NCBI GenBank assembly: GCA_963676045.1
Contig: OY780938.1
Span: forward strand, 186,001-250,000
Length of the DNA: 64,000 nt
Source of the DNA: Methanogranum sp963676045
Lineage (GTDB): Archaea > Thermoplasmatota > Thermoplasmata > Methanomassiliicoccales > Methanomethylophilaceae
Reading direction: 5' to 3'
The notes under the pieces are model-generated. The model was not told where the DNA came from. It saw only the letters and a program-made list of their open reading frames with translations, and did no database searches. A program made the position numbers and the translations under genes. Positions 43,907 through 52,119 of this stretch are shown piece after piece; position 1 is the stretch's first letter, and each line of letters opens with the position of its first letter.

Positions 43907-44037
43907 ATGTCATACCTTACGATAAAAAGGTGTAAGCTTAATCATAATAAGTAGTTTTCAGATGATATGGGGTGATTTGTACATCATACAATCGATATTT
44001 TTTCACTTTCGCTCATATTCGGTAATCCTGTTGTATA

Positions 44038-44046
44038 CTTTATAAG
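44038..44046 (+). promoter_or_regulatory. TATA box of the Mre11/YhaN operon
   Basis: CTTTATAAG is centred 26 nt before the GTG at 44068, indicating a leaderless mRNA that begins with GTG. Confidence 0.6.
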
Positions 44047-44067
44047 CTGATTCTCAAATCACGGTAT

Positions 44068-45258
44068 GTGGCCACTTTCAAATTCATACACTGTTCAGAT
44101 CTGCATCTTGGAAGCAGGGCATATGGTATCCTCAGCAGAGACCCGGAGTTAGGTAAGAGGATGACAGAGGCGACCTTCAAGTCGTTCTCAAGGATAATGG
44201 ACCGTGCCATAAAGGACAATGTGGATTTTATCGTAATCTCGGGTGACATATTCGATGAGACTACGGAGACACCGGCGACACGTTATAGATTCTCTATGGA
44301 ACTTTCAAGGACTGACATCCCGATATTCATCTGTCTTGGAAATCATGACTATATGATGTCATGGACAGATAGCATACCTTATCCAAAGAATGTACATGTT
44401 TTCAATAAAGAACCAGAGAGCATCGTGCTAAGTTTATCAAACGGTGCTGTGGAGATAATCGGTAGGAGTTTTCCTTCAGCTCATTCCTCTTTGAATCCCA
44501 TTCAAGACATAAAGGGTAAAGATGGTATCTTCTCTGTAGCGCTCGTCCATTGCAGTGTTGATGTGGTTGCAATGGATGACGAATACGGACCGTGTAGACT
44601 TTCAGATATGTTGAACAGATCCGTGGATTATTGGGCCTTGGGACATATACACAAGAGGTCCGAATTGAGCAGGGATCCATGCGTGGTGTATCCCGGTAAT
44701 ATTCAGGGCAGGAGCAGGAGGGAGATAGGCCCCAAGGGTGCATATATGGTCCGCGTCACCAATGATCAGGTTCAAGGTCTGGAATTCTTCCCAACACAAG
44801 AGGTTCTATGGGAGGATGTTTGTTGCGATATATCCGACAAGACCATGAGTTCTTTGATGAAAGATATAATCGCCTCTGTTAAAAGAGGGTCCATTGTCAA
44901 CCTGACATTATCCGGACGTGGTCTTCTAGATAACATATTACGTTTAGATACATATGCGGTAATACAACAGATAGAACTGATATCTGGTTGTTATTTAGCA
45001 GATGTTCGTATCAATACCTATCCTTCAATAGATAGGAATGAGTTGTCAAAAGGTAATGATATACGTTCCAAGATAATACAATCATCAGATAGCATCTCTC
45101 TGCTTGGGCGGGAGGAGATCATAGATATGATATGCTCCACGAAACAATCAGCTTCGATAAGGTATATGCTGGAGTGGTTGGACGATGATGAATTGAAGGC
45201 TTTGGTCCACGATTCGGAAGCACTTCTCATCGATAAGCTGACGGGGGTATCGAGATGA
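44068..45258 (+). CDS. Mre11/SbcD/YhaO-type DNA repair phosphoesterase
   Basis: 396 residues with the metallophosphoesterase motifs in order: HCSDLHLGS (6-14), SGDIFDE, GNHDYM, a VHCS block and WALGHIHKR. It would cut DNA ends with the SbcC/Rad50-like partner next door. The GTG at 44068 is the only in-frame start that fits both the conserved N-terminus and the TATA box; an ATG at 44066 is out of frame. It overlaps the ATPase gene by 4 nt. Pairing with a YhaN-type partner makes it nearer to YhaO than to canonical archaeal Mre11. Confidence 0.88.
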   Translation: MATFKFIHCSDLHLGSRAYGILSRDPELGKRMTEATFKSFSRIMDRAIKDNVDFIVISGDIFDETTETPATRYRFSMELSRTDIPIFICLGNHDYMMSWTDSIPYPKNVHVFNKEPESIVLSLSNGAVEIIGRSFPSAHSSLNPIQDIKGKDGIFSVALVHCSVDVVAMDDEYGPCRLSDMLNRSVDYWALGHIHKRSELSRDPCVVYPGNIQGRSRREIGPKGAYMVRVTNDQVQGLEFFPTQEVLWEDVCCDISDKTMSSLMKDIIASVKRGSIVNLTLSGRGLLDNILRLDTYAVIQQIELISGCYLADVRINTYPSIDRNELSKGNDIRSKIIQSSDSISLLGREEIIDMICSTKQSASIRYMLEWLDDDELKALVHDSEALLIDKLTGVSR

Positions 45259-47456
45259 GGATATCATCAATCCGCATCGGTTCATTCGGTGAGCTGAGGG
45301 ATAGGAGATTGGACCCTGGCCATAATCTCACTCTGATATATGGAAAGAATGAGACAGGCAAGACAACAATAATGGAATTCACAAGGAGTACGATGTTTCC
45401 AGACAACCAGAGGAAACATTATCCGGAGTACAGGAGCACCGATCAAGGCGAGCTTGATTATGAGGACTGCTCTGGGGAGAGATTCACGATATTCCGTGAG
45501 GGTAAGAAGGTGAGGTCTGATCATATGCCTTCAGAATCCGTGCATATGGAACCACAGCTGTACAGATCGTTGTTTGCAATGTCGCCCGACGATCTCAGGG
45601 ATTCGAAGGTAATCTCTTCGGGAGATATCAAAAATCGTTTCCTCACGATACCTGGCGGGGACCTATTGCCCAAGACGATCGATGATATCGATTCTGAGAT
45701 GAAAGAGATAATGAGCGTTGATAGAAAATCGTCGTCAACAAAAATATCCAAATTAATGTTCGATATAGAAGACAACAACAGGGAAATCATCGCATTCAAG
45801 GAGAAGGACGATCAATATTATCAGAAGGTATCTGAGAGAAACGATCTTTTGAGAACCTTCGAGTCTTTAAAGGATGAGAAGAGTAAAAACGATACGGAAG
45901 TGGTCAAATACAAGGTACAAAGTTCGCAAAATGAGAACGTGTCCAGACTGGATGGTCTGAAAGCAAAGAAAGAGGGGCTGTCAGTATCCGCGATAGTATC
46001 TGATGGCGACATAGGAAGATACGATCTATTGAAGAGGGACCTAAAGGCAGCCGCGAGGCAGGCAGATGTTGCCCGTTCGGATTATGAGGGTTACAAGGAT
46101 TCCACCGAGGGTATAGACCATGCCCAATTATTGGTACATCGTTCTACTATAGAGGACTTGAAACAGAAGGAGCAGTATTACTCTCAGATCTCCAGGCAGA
46201 AACAGGAATTCATTTCCAATGAAGAAAAGGCAAGGGATGATGCGAACAGGCGGGTCATTCGGAGGGATGATTCAAGTTCAAAGGATTTTGATAGAAGACC
46301 AATATTATTGGGCATACTTGGACTGATCGTTTTCACGATGATCGGAATATTATCGAATATCCTGGTCTCGTTTATCGGAGTGGCGATATTGGCAATCTCC
46401 ATCTGGTTCTCTTTCAACGGCAGTACCAAGAAACAAGATCCGAAAACGGACACCGTCGATAATACGCAGGTAGAATATTGGCATGATAAGGCAGCAGTAA
46501 CGGACAGAGAGATCTCCGAGATGGATAGGACCCTGAACAATCTGTCCAAAAGATTGGGTCTGGAGAGGTCGTCGTTCATCATGGACGTGGACCACATCCA
46601 TTCATTGCTGGGAAATGCGATGGGCGTGAACAGGGCAATAGAGAATAAGGAAAGATCGGAGATCTCAGAGAGCAAAGCCCAATCGGATCTAAATCTCTTC
46701 ATCTCCAAGTTCGGTTCCGAGGAGAGGTTCATGGAACTATGCAAGATGAAGAAGGAATACGATTCCGTATGCGGTCAGATAGGTGTATTGGAAGAGAGCA
46801 TAAGGTCGTCAGGTTATGTAAACGATGCTCCAATGGTGGAGATCCAGGACGGGTCCGAGATCCAGGGGAGGATCGAGGACATACAAAGGAAGATAGGCGA
46901 TATTGATAGACAGATAACCTCCATACGCGAAGAGAATCAAATGGAAAGGTTGCTGGATATGCGCACGATATTGACGACCGACCTATACAACGCAGTGAAG
47001 AGATGGGCCGTTCTATCGATGGCGAGGTCGATGGTCGAGAATGCATGCGATTCAATATATTCTGATGTACAGCCAGGTGTAATATGCACCGCCGACGGTC
47101 TTGTAAGGTCCATGACATGTGGAAGATACGGGCTTGAGATGGACATACGTACAAACGAAGTGAAGGTGGTCTCGGGGACCACAGGCAAGAAAGAGGGAGA
47201 ATGGAGCACGGGTCTGGGGGATCAGGTCTATCTGTCAATAAAACTGGCGATCGCAAAAGAAATGTCGCGCGAGGAACCTCTGCCGATAATTTTGGATGAT
47301 GTACTGCTCATGTTCGATTCAGATAGGAAGAAGAGCGCCTGCGATGCATTGATCGGTTTGTCGAACGAGATGCAGATCCTATTCTTCACGTGTGATGCAG
47401 AGACCTTGTCGATCATGCGTGATTGCAATGCATGTAAGATAGTGGAAATACTGTAA
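45255..47456 (+). CDS. YhaN-type SMC-like ATPase with central membrane helices
   Basis: 733 residues. The N-terminus has an AAA_27-like nucleotide domain (GSFGELRDRR, then Walker A YGKNETGKTT). Coiled coil follows, interrupted near 350-392 by two hydrophobic helices (PILLGILGLIVFTMIGIL and ILVSFIGVAILAISIWFSF). More coiled coil precedes the C-terminal half-site with STGLGDQVYLSIKLA and Walker B PIILDDVLLMFD. The Cys zinc hook of Rad50 is absent. YhaN of Bacillus has the same layout and partners a Mre11-like protein. It presumably tethers end-processing to the membrane. Confidence 0.85.
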   Translation: MRISSIRIGSFGELRDRRLDPGHNLTLIYGKNETGKTTIMEFTRSTMFPDNQRKHYPEYRSTDQGELDYEDCSGERFTIFREGKKVRSDHMPSESVHMEPQLYRSLFAMSPDDLRDSKVISSGDIKNRFLTIPGGDLLPKTIDDIDSEMKEIMSVDRKSSSTKISKLMFDIEDNNREIIAFKEKDDQYYQKVSERNDLLRTFESLKDEKSKNDTEVVKYKVQSSQNENVSRLDGLKAKKEGLSVSAIVSDGDIGRYDLLKRDLKAAARQADVARSDYEGYKDSTEGIDHAQLLVHRSTIEDLKQKEQYYSQISRQKQEFISNEEKARDDANRRVIRRDDSSSKDFDRRPILLGILGLIVFTMIGILSNILVSFIGVAILAISIWFSFNGSTKKQDPKTDTVDNTQVEYWHDKAAVTDREISEMDRTLNNLSKRLGLERSSFIMDVDHIHSLLGNAMGVNRAIENKERSEISESKAQSDLNLFISKFGSEERFMELCKMKKEYDSVCGQIGVLEESIRSSGYVNDAPMVEIQDGSEIQGRIEDIQRKIGDIDRQITSIREENQMERLLDMRTILTTDLYNAVKRWAVLSMARSMVENACDSIYSDVQPGVICTADGLVRSMTCGRYGLEMDIRTNEVKVVSGTTGKKEGEWSTGLGDQVYLSIKLAIAKEMSREEPLPIILDDVLLMFDSDRKKSACDALIGLSNEMQILFFTCDAETLSIMRDCNACKIVEIL

Positions 47457-47480
47457 ATGGATTCAAAACACCAAAAATGA

Positions 47481-47757
47481 TTTAAATATCGGATACCTAT
47501 GGAATGTCAAGGGAAGCATACTGTTCCCTGTTCACTGATTCACTATCACAATCACATACCCTTGCCAGGAAGCGGGGAAGTACTACGCCGTGCCACACAG
47601 CAAAGATCTGTCTGGCTCAAAGATAAACGGCATTCAAAGATGGGAAGCGCAGGATGCACACAGCCATATGGAAGATAAAATCCATTCGTGTGCTCAGGTA
47701 AAAGATAACAGCAGAGCAGGAAATTGTATTTTTCCCTCCAACCCGTGGAGGGTTCAT
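47481..47757 (+). promoter_or_regulatory. dnaG promoter and long structured 5' leader (possible ncRNA)
   Basis: The 301-nt gap before dnaG has a TATA box TTTAAATATC (47481-47490), predicting transcription from about 47510 and a leader near 250 nt, long for this genome. It contains several stems: AGGGAA/TTCCCT around 47510-47528; GCCGT (47587-47591) with ACGGC (47627-47631), enclosing GCCA.ACAG/CTGT.TGGC (47592-47616); GCACAC (47657-47662) with GTGTGC (47688-47693) enclosing ATGGA/TCCAT; and the last hairpin at 47734-47752. I could not match it to RNase P, SRP or a known riboswitch. The frame is open upstream of dnaG to 47590, but the reading is not protein-like and the ribosome site favours 47758. 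Confidence 0.5.
47734..47752 (+). promoter_or_regulatory. Hairpin that sequesters the dnaG ribosome-binding site
   Basis: CCCTCC / GGAGGG, a perfect GC-rich 6-bp stem with a 7-nt loop. GGAGGG is also the strong Shine-Dalgarno site six bases before the ATG at 47758, so folding would block initiation. It may be a translational control element or an attenuator. Confidence 0.55.
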
Positions 47758-49650
47758 ATGAATATTGATCCAAACGCAACAAAATATATGATCAAAGCCA
47801 AGATAACCGCTGATGGCATCGTTGAGAAACCAGATGTCGTCGGCGCGATATTCGGGCAGACAGAAGGACTTCTTGGAGACGATCTCGATCTGAGAGACCT
47901 TCAAAAATCAGGCAGAATCGGAAGGATAGAGGTAGATATTGTCTCGAAGGGCGGGAAGTCTGAGGGAATAGTCTACATGGCATCATCACTCGACCAGGTA
48001 GAGACAGTTGTTCTCGCATCCGCACTCGAGACGATCGACCGTGTCGGACCTTGCAAGGCAGCGATCCGTGTCCTCGGAATAGAGGATGTGCGCATAACCA
48101 AGAGGGAGAAGGTCGTAGAGCGTGCAAAGGAACTTTTGAATGATCTGATAGCGCAATCCAAGGGAACATCCTCGGATCTTACGCAGAGTATAAGGCAGTC
48201 AATACAGGTTGAGGAGATAACCACATACGGAAAGGACAAATGTCCTGCCGGTCCAGCGGTCAAGGATTCAGAATCCATTATAATCGTTGAGGGAAGGTCA
48301 GATGTCCTCAATCTGCTAAGAGCAGGTATCAAGAACGCCATCGCAGTAGAGGGTACGAACATACCCAAGACGGTCCAGGACCTTTCAAGGGAAAGGGTCG
48401 CTACTGCTTTCACAGATGGGGACAGAGGAGGCGAATTGATCCTCAGGGAACTTTTCCAGACATCGGAGATTGATTTCGTCGCTCGCGCACCTCGTGCTCA
48501 CGAGGTAGAGGAGCTGAGTTCCAAACAGATAGTGAAATGCCTTCGCAACAAGGTCCCCGGTGACCAATACATGGAGATGAACGGCCTCAGTTATGAGGAG
48601 AAGGAACTAGGCGAGACATCTGAGCGCGACCTCCGTGAGGGTGAGCGCGAAGACCGCCATGAGCGTACCAAGGAGAGCCGCGACCGCGAGGAAGAGAGGC
48701 CAAGAAGGGACCGCGATTCACGTGGCGACGAACGTCGCGAGCGCAGAACCGACAGGACAGAGAGGCCAGAAAGGTCTGAAAGACCGGAGAGGGCTGAGAG
48801 GACCACTGAGAGGACCACTGAGAGAACCGACAGGCCAACCGAGAGGACCGACAGGAACGACAGGACAGAGAGGCCAGAAAGGTCTGAAAGACCGGAGAGG
48901 GCTGAGAGGACCACTGAGAGAACCGACAGGCCAACCGAGAGGACCGACAGGAACGACAGAAGGAAAGAAAGGACGACGACAAGGGATTCTTCCGAGTCCG
49001 ATCAAGATGAACGTCGCGAGCGCAAAGAGAGATTCAACAGCGAGAACGCCGAGAGATTCAAGAAGAAGGTATCACGCGAGGAAGTGGCCGAGGAAAGCTC
49101 CGAACATGCGGATGAGTCTGCAGAGTCTGAGAACAAGATAGCAGAGATCAAAGAATCCACAGTAGTGGAGAAGTCTACAGAGTCATTCGACAGGTCCGAA
49201 TCCTCAGAGGAAACAAGGGTAAATGATTTCCAGGATGATTCCAAGAAGAAGAGGGTACGCGAGAAATCCGAGAAGACGGAGAGGGCACCGAGGGATGAGG
49301 AGAAATCTGGAAGGACACTCCGCTCCAAGAAGGACAGGAACACAAAGACCCTGTCTCCGGAGCAGGAGATATTCAGGGACATGCTCCTCGATATGTCATC
49401 GACCCATAATGCGAAGATACTCTCAACGGACAACTCCGTCATAAAAGAGGTAGCTGTCAAAGGACTCGTCAATTCACTCAAGGAAGAGTCCGAGGGAATA
49501 TCCACAATAATCTTCGACGGCGTCATTTCCCAGAGGATACTTGATGTATCTGCTGAGAAAGGAATAGGCACCATAGTCGGTACTCGCAAGGGAAACATCA
49601 CTAAGATGCCTGCTAATATAGTCATCTGGACCAAAGAGGACCTCTATTGA
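47758..49650 (+). CDS. dnaG: Archaeal DnaG primase-like protein with long repeat-rich insert
   Basis: 630 residues; family members are usually about 400-450. The N-terminal domain (about 1-160) and TOPRIM domain are normal, with IIVEGRSDVLNLL and TAFTDGDRGG as acidic metal sites. Archaeal DnaG is found with the RNA exosome and can prime DNA in vitro. Residues about 285-535 are a highly charged Arg/Glu/Thr and Ser/Glu linker containing a tandem repeat (see the repeat at 48751). The C-terminal domain (EQEIFRDMLLDMS to the end) is conserved-looking. The ATG at 47758 follows GGAGGG by six bases. The Lon-like gene follows after 10 nt. Confidence 0.93.
   Translation: MNIDPNATKYMIKAKITADGIVEKPDVVGAIFGQTEGLLGDDLDLRDLQKSGRIGRIEVDIVSKGGKSEGIVYMASSLDQVETVVLASALETIDRVGPCKAAIRVLGIEDVRITKREKVVERAKELLNDLIAQSKGTSSDLTQSIRQSIQVEEITTYGKDKCPAGPAVKDSESIIIVEGRSDVLNLLRAGIKNAIAVEGTNIPKTVQDLSRERVATAFTDGDRGGELILRELFQTSEIDFVARAPRAHEVEELSSKQIVKCLRNKVPGDQYMEMNGLSYEEKELGETSERDLREGEREDRHERTKESRDREEERPRRDRDSRGDERRERRTDRTERPERSERPERAERTTERTTERTDRPTERTDRNDRTERPERSERPERAERTTERTDRPTERTDRNDRRKERTTTRDSSESDQDERRERKERFNSENAERFKKKVSREEVAEESSEHADESAESENKIAEIKESTVVEKSTESFDRSESSEETRVNDFQDDSKKKRVREKSEKTERAPRDEEKSGRTLRSKKDRNTKTLSPEQEIFRDMLLDMSSTHNAKILSTDNSVIKEVAVKGLVNSLKEESEGISTIIFDGVISQRILDVSAEKGIGTIVGTRKGNITKMPANIVIWTKEDLY
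48751..48954 (+). repeat. Tandem repeat inside dnaG (108 bp and 96 bp copies)
   Basis: Two nearly identical copies begin with GACAGGACAGAGAGGCC at 48751 and 48859. The second lacks 12 bp (one TERT unit). They encode 36 and 32 residues of the pattern DRTERPERSERPERAERT followed by TER/TDR units. The whole keeps the frame. Such a repeat can change length by slippage or unequal exchange. Confidence 0.9.
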
Positions 49651-49660
49651 GCTGATCCAA

Positions 49661-51178
49661 ATGGTCAAGAAGAAACTAGTGGATGTCTGGGATGATGTGG
49701 CCTCTTTGAAGAGCACCGCTGAGATCCAGATACCTCAAAACCCCTTAGATAGGGTCCTAGGGCAGGAGGAGGCCATAGAGCTTGCCAAGATCGCTGCAAT
49801 ACAGCGCAGGCATCTTCTACTGGTCGGCCCACCAGGGACAGGAAAGTCGATGATCGCTCGCGCGATATCGATGAACCTTCCCAAGCCCACACAGGAGATA
49901 AGGGTGGTCAAGAATCCGGAGAACTCCGAAAGGCCGTTCTTGGAGATCTTGAATGAGGGGCAGGTTAACGAGGAGGAGGACATAAGGGCCGAATCCGTTG
50001 GAAAGCTGTTGGATCCAGACAAGGCACCGCAGAATGTCGCAGAGCGTCTCGGATACATGTGCAGATACTGCAAGGCATATTCTTCACCCGCTGAAGTAGT
50101 ATGCCCAACATGTCAGAAGAGCAAGATGGATGTCGGTACGAACAACAATCCCTTCGGTGATCTCATCGGAGGATTGCTCGAATCTGCGATGCCTCAGGTC
50201 GTTGCAGGCAAGGACAAGGTCCATACGACACGTGTCCTTGCAGATGGTACTGAGGAGACTGTCGTGTTCGAGCGCGCAGGCGACAAGATAAGGATGCTGG
50301 ACAACAAATCCTTGCAAAAGAGGAGTCAGTTGAACAAGAAATCCAATCAGAAGGTGCTTGTGAAACTCAACAGGGACCCATTCGTGATGGCCACCGGTGC
50401 ATCGGAGACCGAATTGCTGGGTGATGTGAAGCACGATCCTTATGGGGGACATGAGAAGCTCGGAACCCCCGCATATGAGAGGGTGGTCGCAGGTTCGATA
50501 CACGAGGCCCACGAGGGCGTCCTCTTCATCGATGAGATATCCCATATAGGGAATCTCCAAAGGTTCATACTCACTGCGATGCAGGATAAGAAATTCCCGA
50601 TAGCTGGAAGGAATTCGCAGTCTGCAGGTGCGAGCGTGAAGGTCGATAACGTACCTTGCGATTTCATACTTGTAGCGGCCTGTAACATACAGGACCTCGA
50701 GAACATATTGTCTCCGTTGAGGTCGAGGGTGATCGGCTGCGGATACGAGGTACTCGTCGACGTTGCGATGCCTGATACGCCTCACAATCGTGCGAGATAC
50801 GCGCAATTCGTCGCTCAGGAGATACAGATGGATGGTCGCATACCGCCTGCGACGATAGAGGCTGTAGAACTCATAATCGAGGAAGGCAAGAAGCGTGCCA
50901 AGATTGACAATCAACTCAATGCCCTCACTCTCAGATTGAGGGAGATGGGCGGATTGATCAGAGCCGCCGGCGACATAGCTGTGATGGAAAAATCCAAGGT
51001 GATAACCGCAGAGCACATCAGGATGGCCGAGAGGAGATCGAGACCAGCTGAGGACCAGATCAAGGAGAGATACGGTTCATATCAGAGAGGGGTCTCCAAG
51101 GATATGTCAAAGGCACAGAATGAGAAGTCTGAATATTATCTCGAGAATGAGCATATCGGCGACACGATGTACAATTAA
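49661..51178 (+). CDS. Lon/LonB-type AAA+ ATPase without protease domain, with zinc ribbon
   Basis: 505 residues. The AAA+ core matches archaeal LonB: GPPGTGKSMIARA (56-68), GVLFIDEISHIG, AACNIQDL sensor 1, and SPLRSR arginine finger. It ends about 60 residues after the ATPase lid (RRSRPAEDQI), where LonB would continue into the Ser-Lys protease domain; none is present. The region between Walker A and B, where LonB has two membrane helices, instead holds a zinc ribbon (CRYC at 134-137 and CPTC at 148-151) and no helix. It is probably a soluble remodelling ATPase rather than a protease. It is co-oriented with dnaG, 10 nt apart. Confidence 0.82.
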   Translation: MVKKKLVDVWDDVASLKSTAEIQIPQNPLDRVLGQEEAIELAKIAAIQRRHLLLVGPPGTGKSMIARAISMNLPKPTQEIRVVKNPENSERPFLEILNEGQVNEEEDIRAESVGKLLDPDKAPQNVAERLGYMCRYCKAYSSPAEVVCPTCQKSKMDVGTNNNPFGDLIGGLLESAMPQVVAGKDKVHTTRVLADGTEETVVFERAGDKIRMLDNKSLQKRSQLNKKSNQKVLVKLNRDPFVMATGASETELLGDVKHDPYGGHEKLGTPAYERVVAGSIHEAHEGVLFIDEISHIGNLQRFILTAMQDKKFPIAGRNSQSAGASVKVDNVPCDFILVAACNIQDLENILSPLRSRVIGCGYEVLVDVAMPDTPHNRARYAQFVAQEIQMDGRIPPATIEAVELIIEEGKKRAKIDNQLNALTLRLREMGGLIRAAGDIAVMEKSKVITAEHIRMAERRSRPAEDQIKERYGSYQRGVSKDMSKAQNEKSEYYLENEHIGDTMYN

Positions 51179-51186
51179 TCAATTTC

Positions 51187-51210
51187 CTGTCCGTGAGGAC
51201 AGTCTTTTTT
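51187..51210 (+). terminator. Terminator of the dnaG/Lon-like operon
   Basis: CTGTCC / GGACAG stem with a GTGA loop is followed by TCTTTTTT, the clearest intrinsic-type terminator in the window. Confidence 0.8.
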
Positions 51211-51281
51211 ATTTCTTTCAATAGTATTGAATTTATTTTCAACATTCTTCAATTACCTCTGTATCATTTTCATTCAATTTA

Positions 51282-51293
51282 TCCTAATTAGGA
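51282..51293. promoter_or_regulatory. Perfect palindrome upstream of the CoM operon promoter
   Basis: TCCTAATTAGGA is a 12-bp perfect dyad 17 bases upstream of the TATA box at 51310. It is placed where archaeal activators or repressors bind. A second, weaker dyad CCTAT/ATAGG lies at about 51320-51335, on the transcription start. Confidence 0.5.
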
Positions 51294-51309
51294 ATTTATT
51301 TCCGAAAAG

Positions 51310-51319
51310 TATAATAAAA
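51310..51319 (+). promoter_or_regulatory. TATA box of the CoM operon
   Basis: TATAATAAAA is centred 26 nt before the ATG at 51340, predicting a leaderless operon mRNA. Confidence 0.65.
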
Positions 51320-51339
51320 CCTATCAAACATATAGGATT

Positions 51340-52119
51340 ATGACTGAGATATCAGACCCGATAGTCATAACAGTGTATCCTGGTAGGACAAAAGATGGAA
51401 GATCAGAGAATTTCGAGCCAATAAACATCAGTCTCGGCGATACGATATCTATCGTAGGGCCTACAGGTTCTGGAAAGACAGCATTCATTAATGATATAGA
51501 GGTTTTCGCACAGCGGGACACGATAACGAACCGTCTTGTGAAGGTCAACGGGGAAATGCCATCTGAGGAACTGATCAGGGACCCCGCGCATAAACCTATA
51601 GCGATGATAACGCAGAATACTAAGTGCCTTGCCGATCTCAACGTCAAAGATTTCTTGACCATGCATGCAAGGACGAGGAACAACCTCAACGAAGGCATCG
51701 TTCAGAAGGTCATATCGCTTGCAAATCAGTTCACAGGCGAAGAGATCAGAGAGGATTACAAGATGTCATCTCTTTCTGGTGGACAGACACGTTCACTCAT
51801 GATATCCGATGCGGTCCTGATATCTAATACTCCGATATTGCTATTGGACGAGATAGAGAGTGCGGGAATATTCAAGGACAGGGTCATAACGAAATTGAAG
51901 GAACTCAACAAGGCGGTGATCTTCGTGACACACGACCCATATGTATCGCTGCTATCCGACCGCAGGATAGTGATGAGGGGAGGCGAAGTGATATCGGTAC
52001 TATATCCGAACGAGGTCGAGAAGGAGGCGCGTGAGAAGATCCGCGACCTCGATATAGTGTTGTTCACAGTGCGTGAAAGGATAAGGACCGGGGAATTGAT
52101 CAGGGGCGGATCGATTTGA
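51340..52119 (+). CDS. ABC-type ATPase without a membrane partner
   Basis: 259 residues forming one ABC nucleotide domain: Walker A GPTGSGKTAF (40-49), a Q-loop in MITQNTKC, signature SSLSGGQTRSL, Walker B PILLLDEIES and H-loop VTHDPY. No permease gene is adjacent, and the following genes are soluble cofactor enzymes, so it is unlikely to be a simple transporter. It may be a soluble energy-coupling or maturation ATPase for the CoM pathway; this is inference from the operon. It is the first gene, predicted leaderless, and overlaps the GTPase gene by 4 nt. Confidence 0.85.
   Translation: MTEISDPIVITVYPGRTKDGRSENFEPINISLGDTISIVGPTGSGKTAFINDIEVFAQRDTITNRLVKVNGEMPSEELIRDPAHKPIAMITQNTKCLADLNVKDFLTMHARTRNNLNEGIVQKVISLANQFTGEEIREDYKMSSLSGGQTRSLMISDAVLISNTPILLLDEIESAGIFKDRVITKLKELNKAVIFVTHDPYVSLLSDRRIVMRGGEVISVLYPNEVEKEAREKIRDLDIVLFTVRERIRTGELIRGGSI

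Noticed and set aside
43907..44067. Possible cobalamin riboswitch between cobQ and the Mre11 gene
   Set aside because: No B12-box-like element; only a short CTTAC/GTAAG repeat is present.
47590..47757. In-frame upstream extension of dnaG by 56 residues
   Set aside because: Lies in a structured leader, lacks a ribosome site, and the archaeal DnaG N-terminus begins at 47758 after GGAGGG.
47510..47757. RNase P RNA or SRP RNA in the dnaG leader
   Set aside because: I could not find the conserved RNase P core segments or the SRP helix 8 GGAA/AGCA motif; kept as an unknown structured leader.
48591..49005. Long Leu/Ser- and Gly/Pro/Leu-rich frames antisense to the dnaG linker
   Set aside because: They mirror the GC-rich Arg/Glu/Thr tandem repeats of dnaG and show repeat-derived low complexity only.
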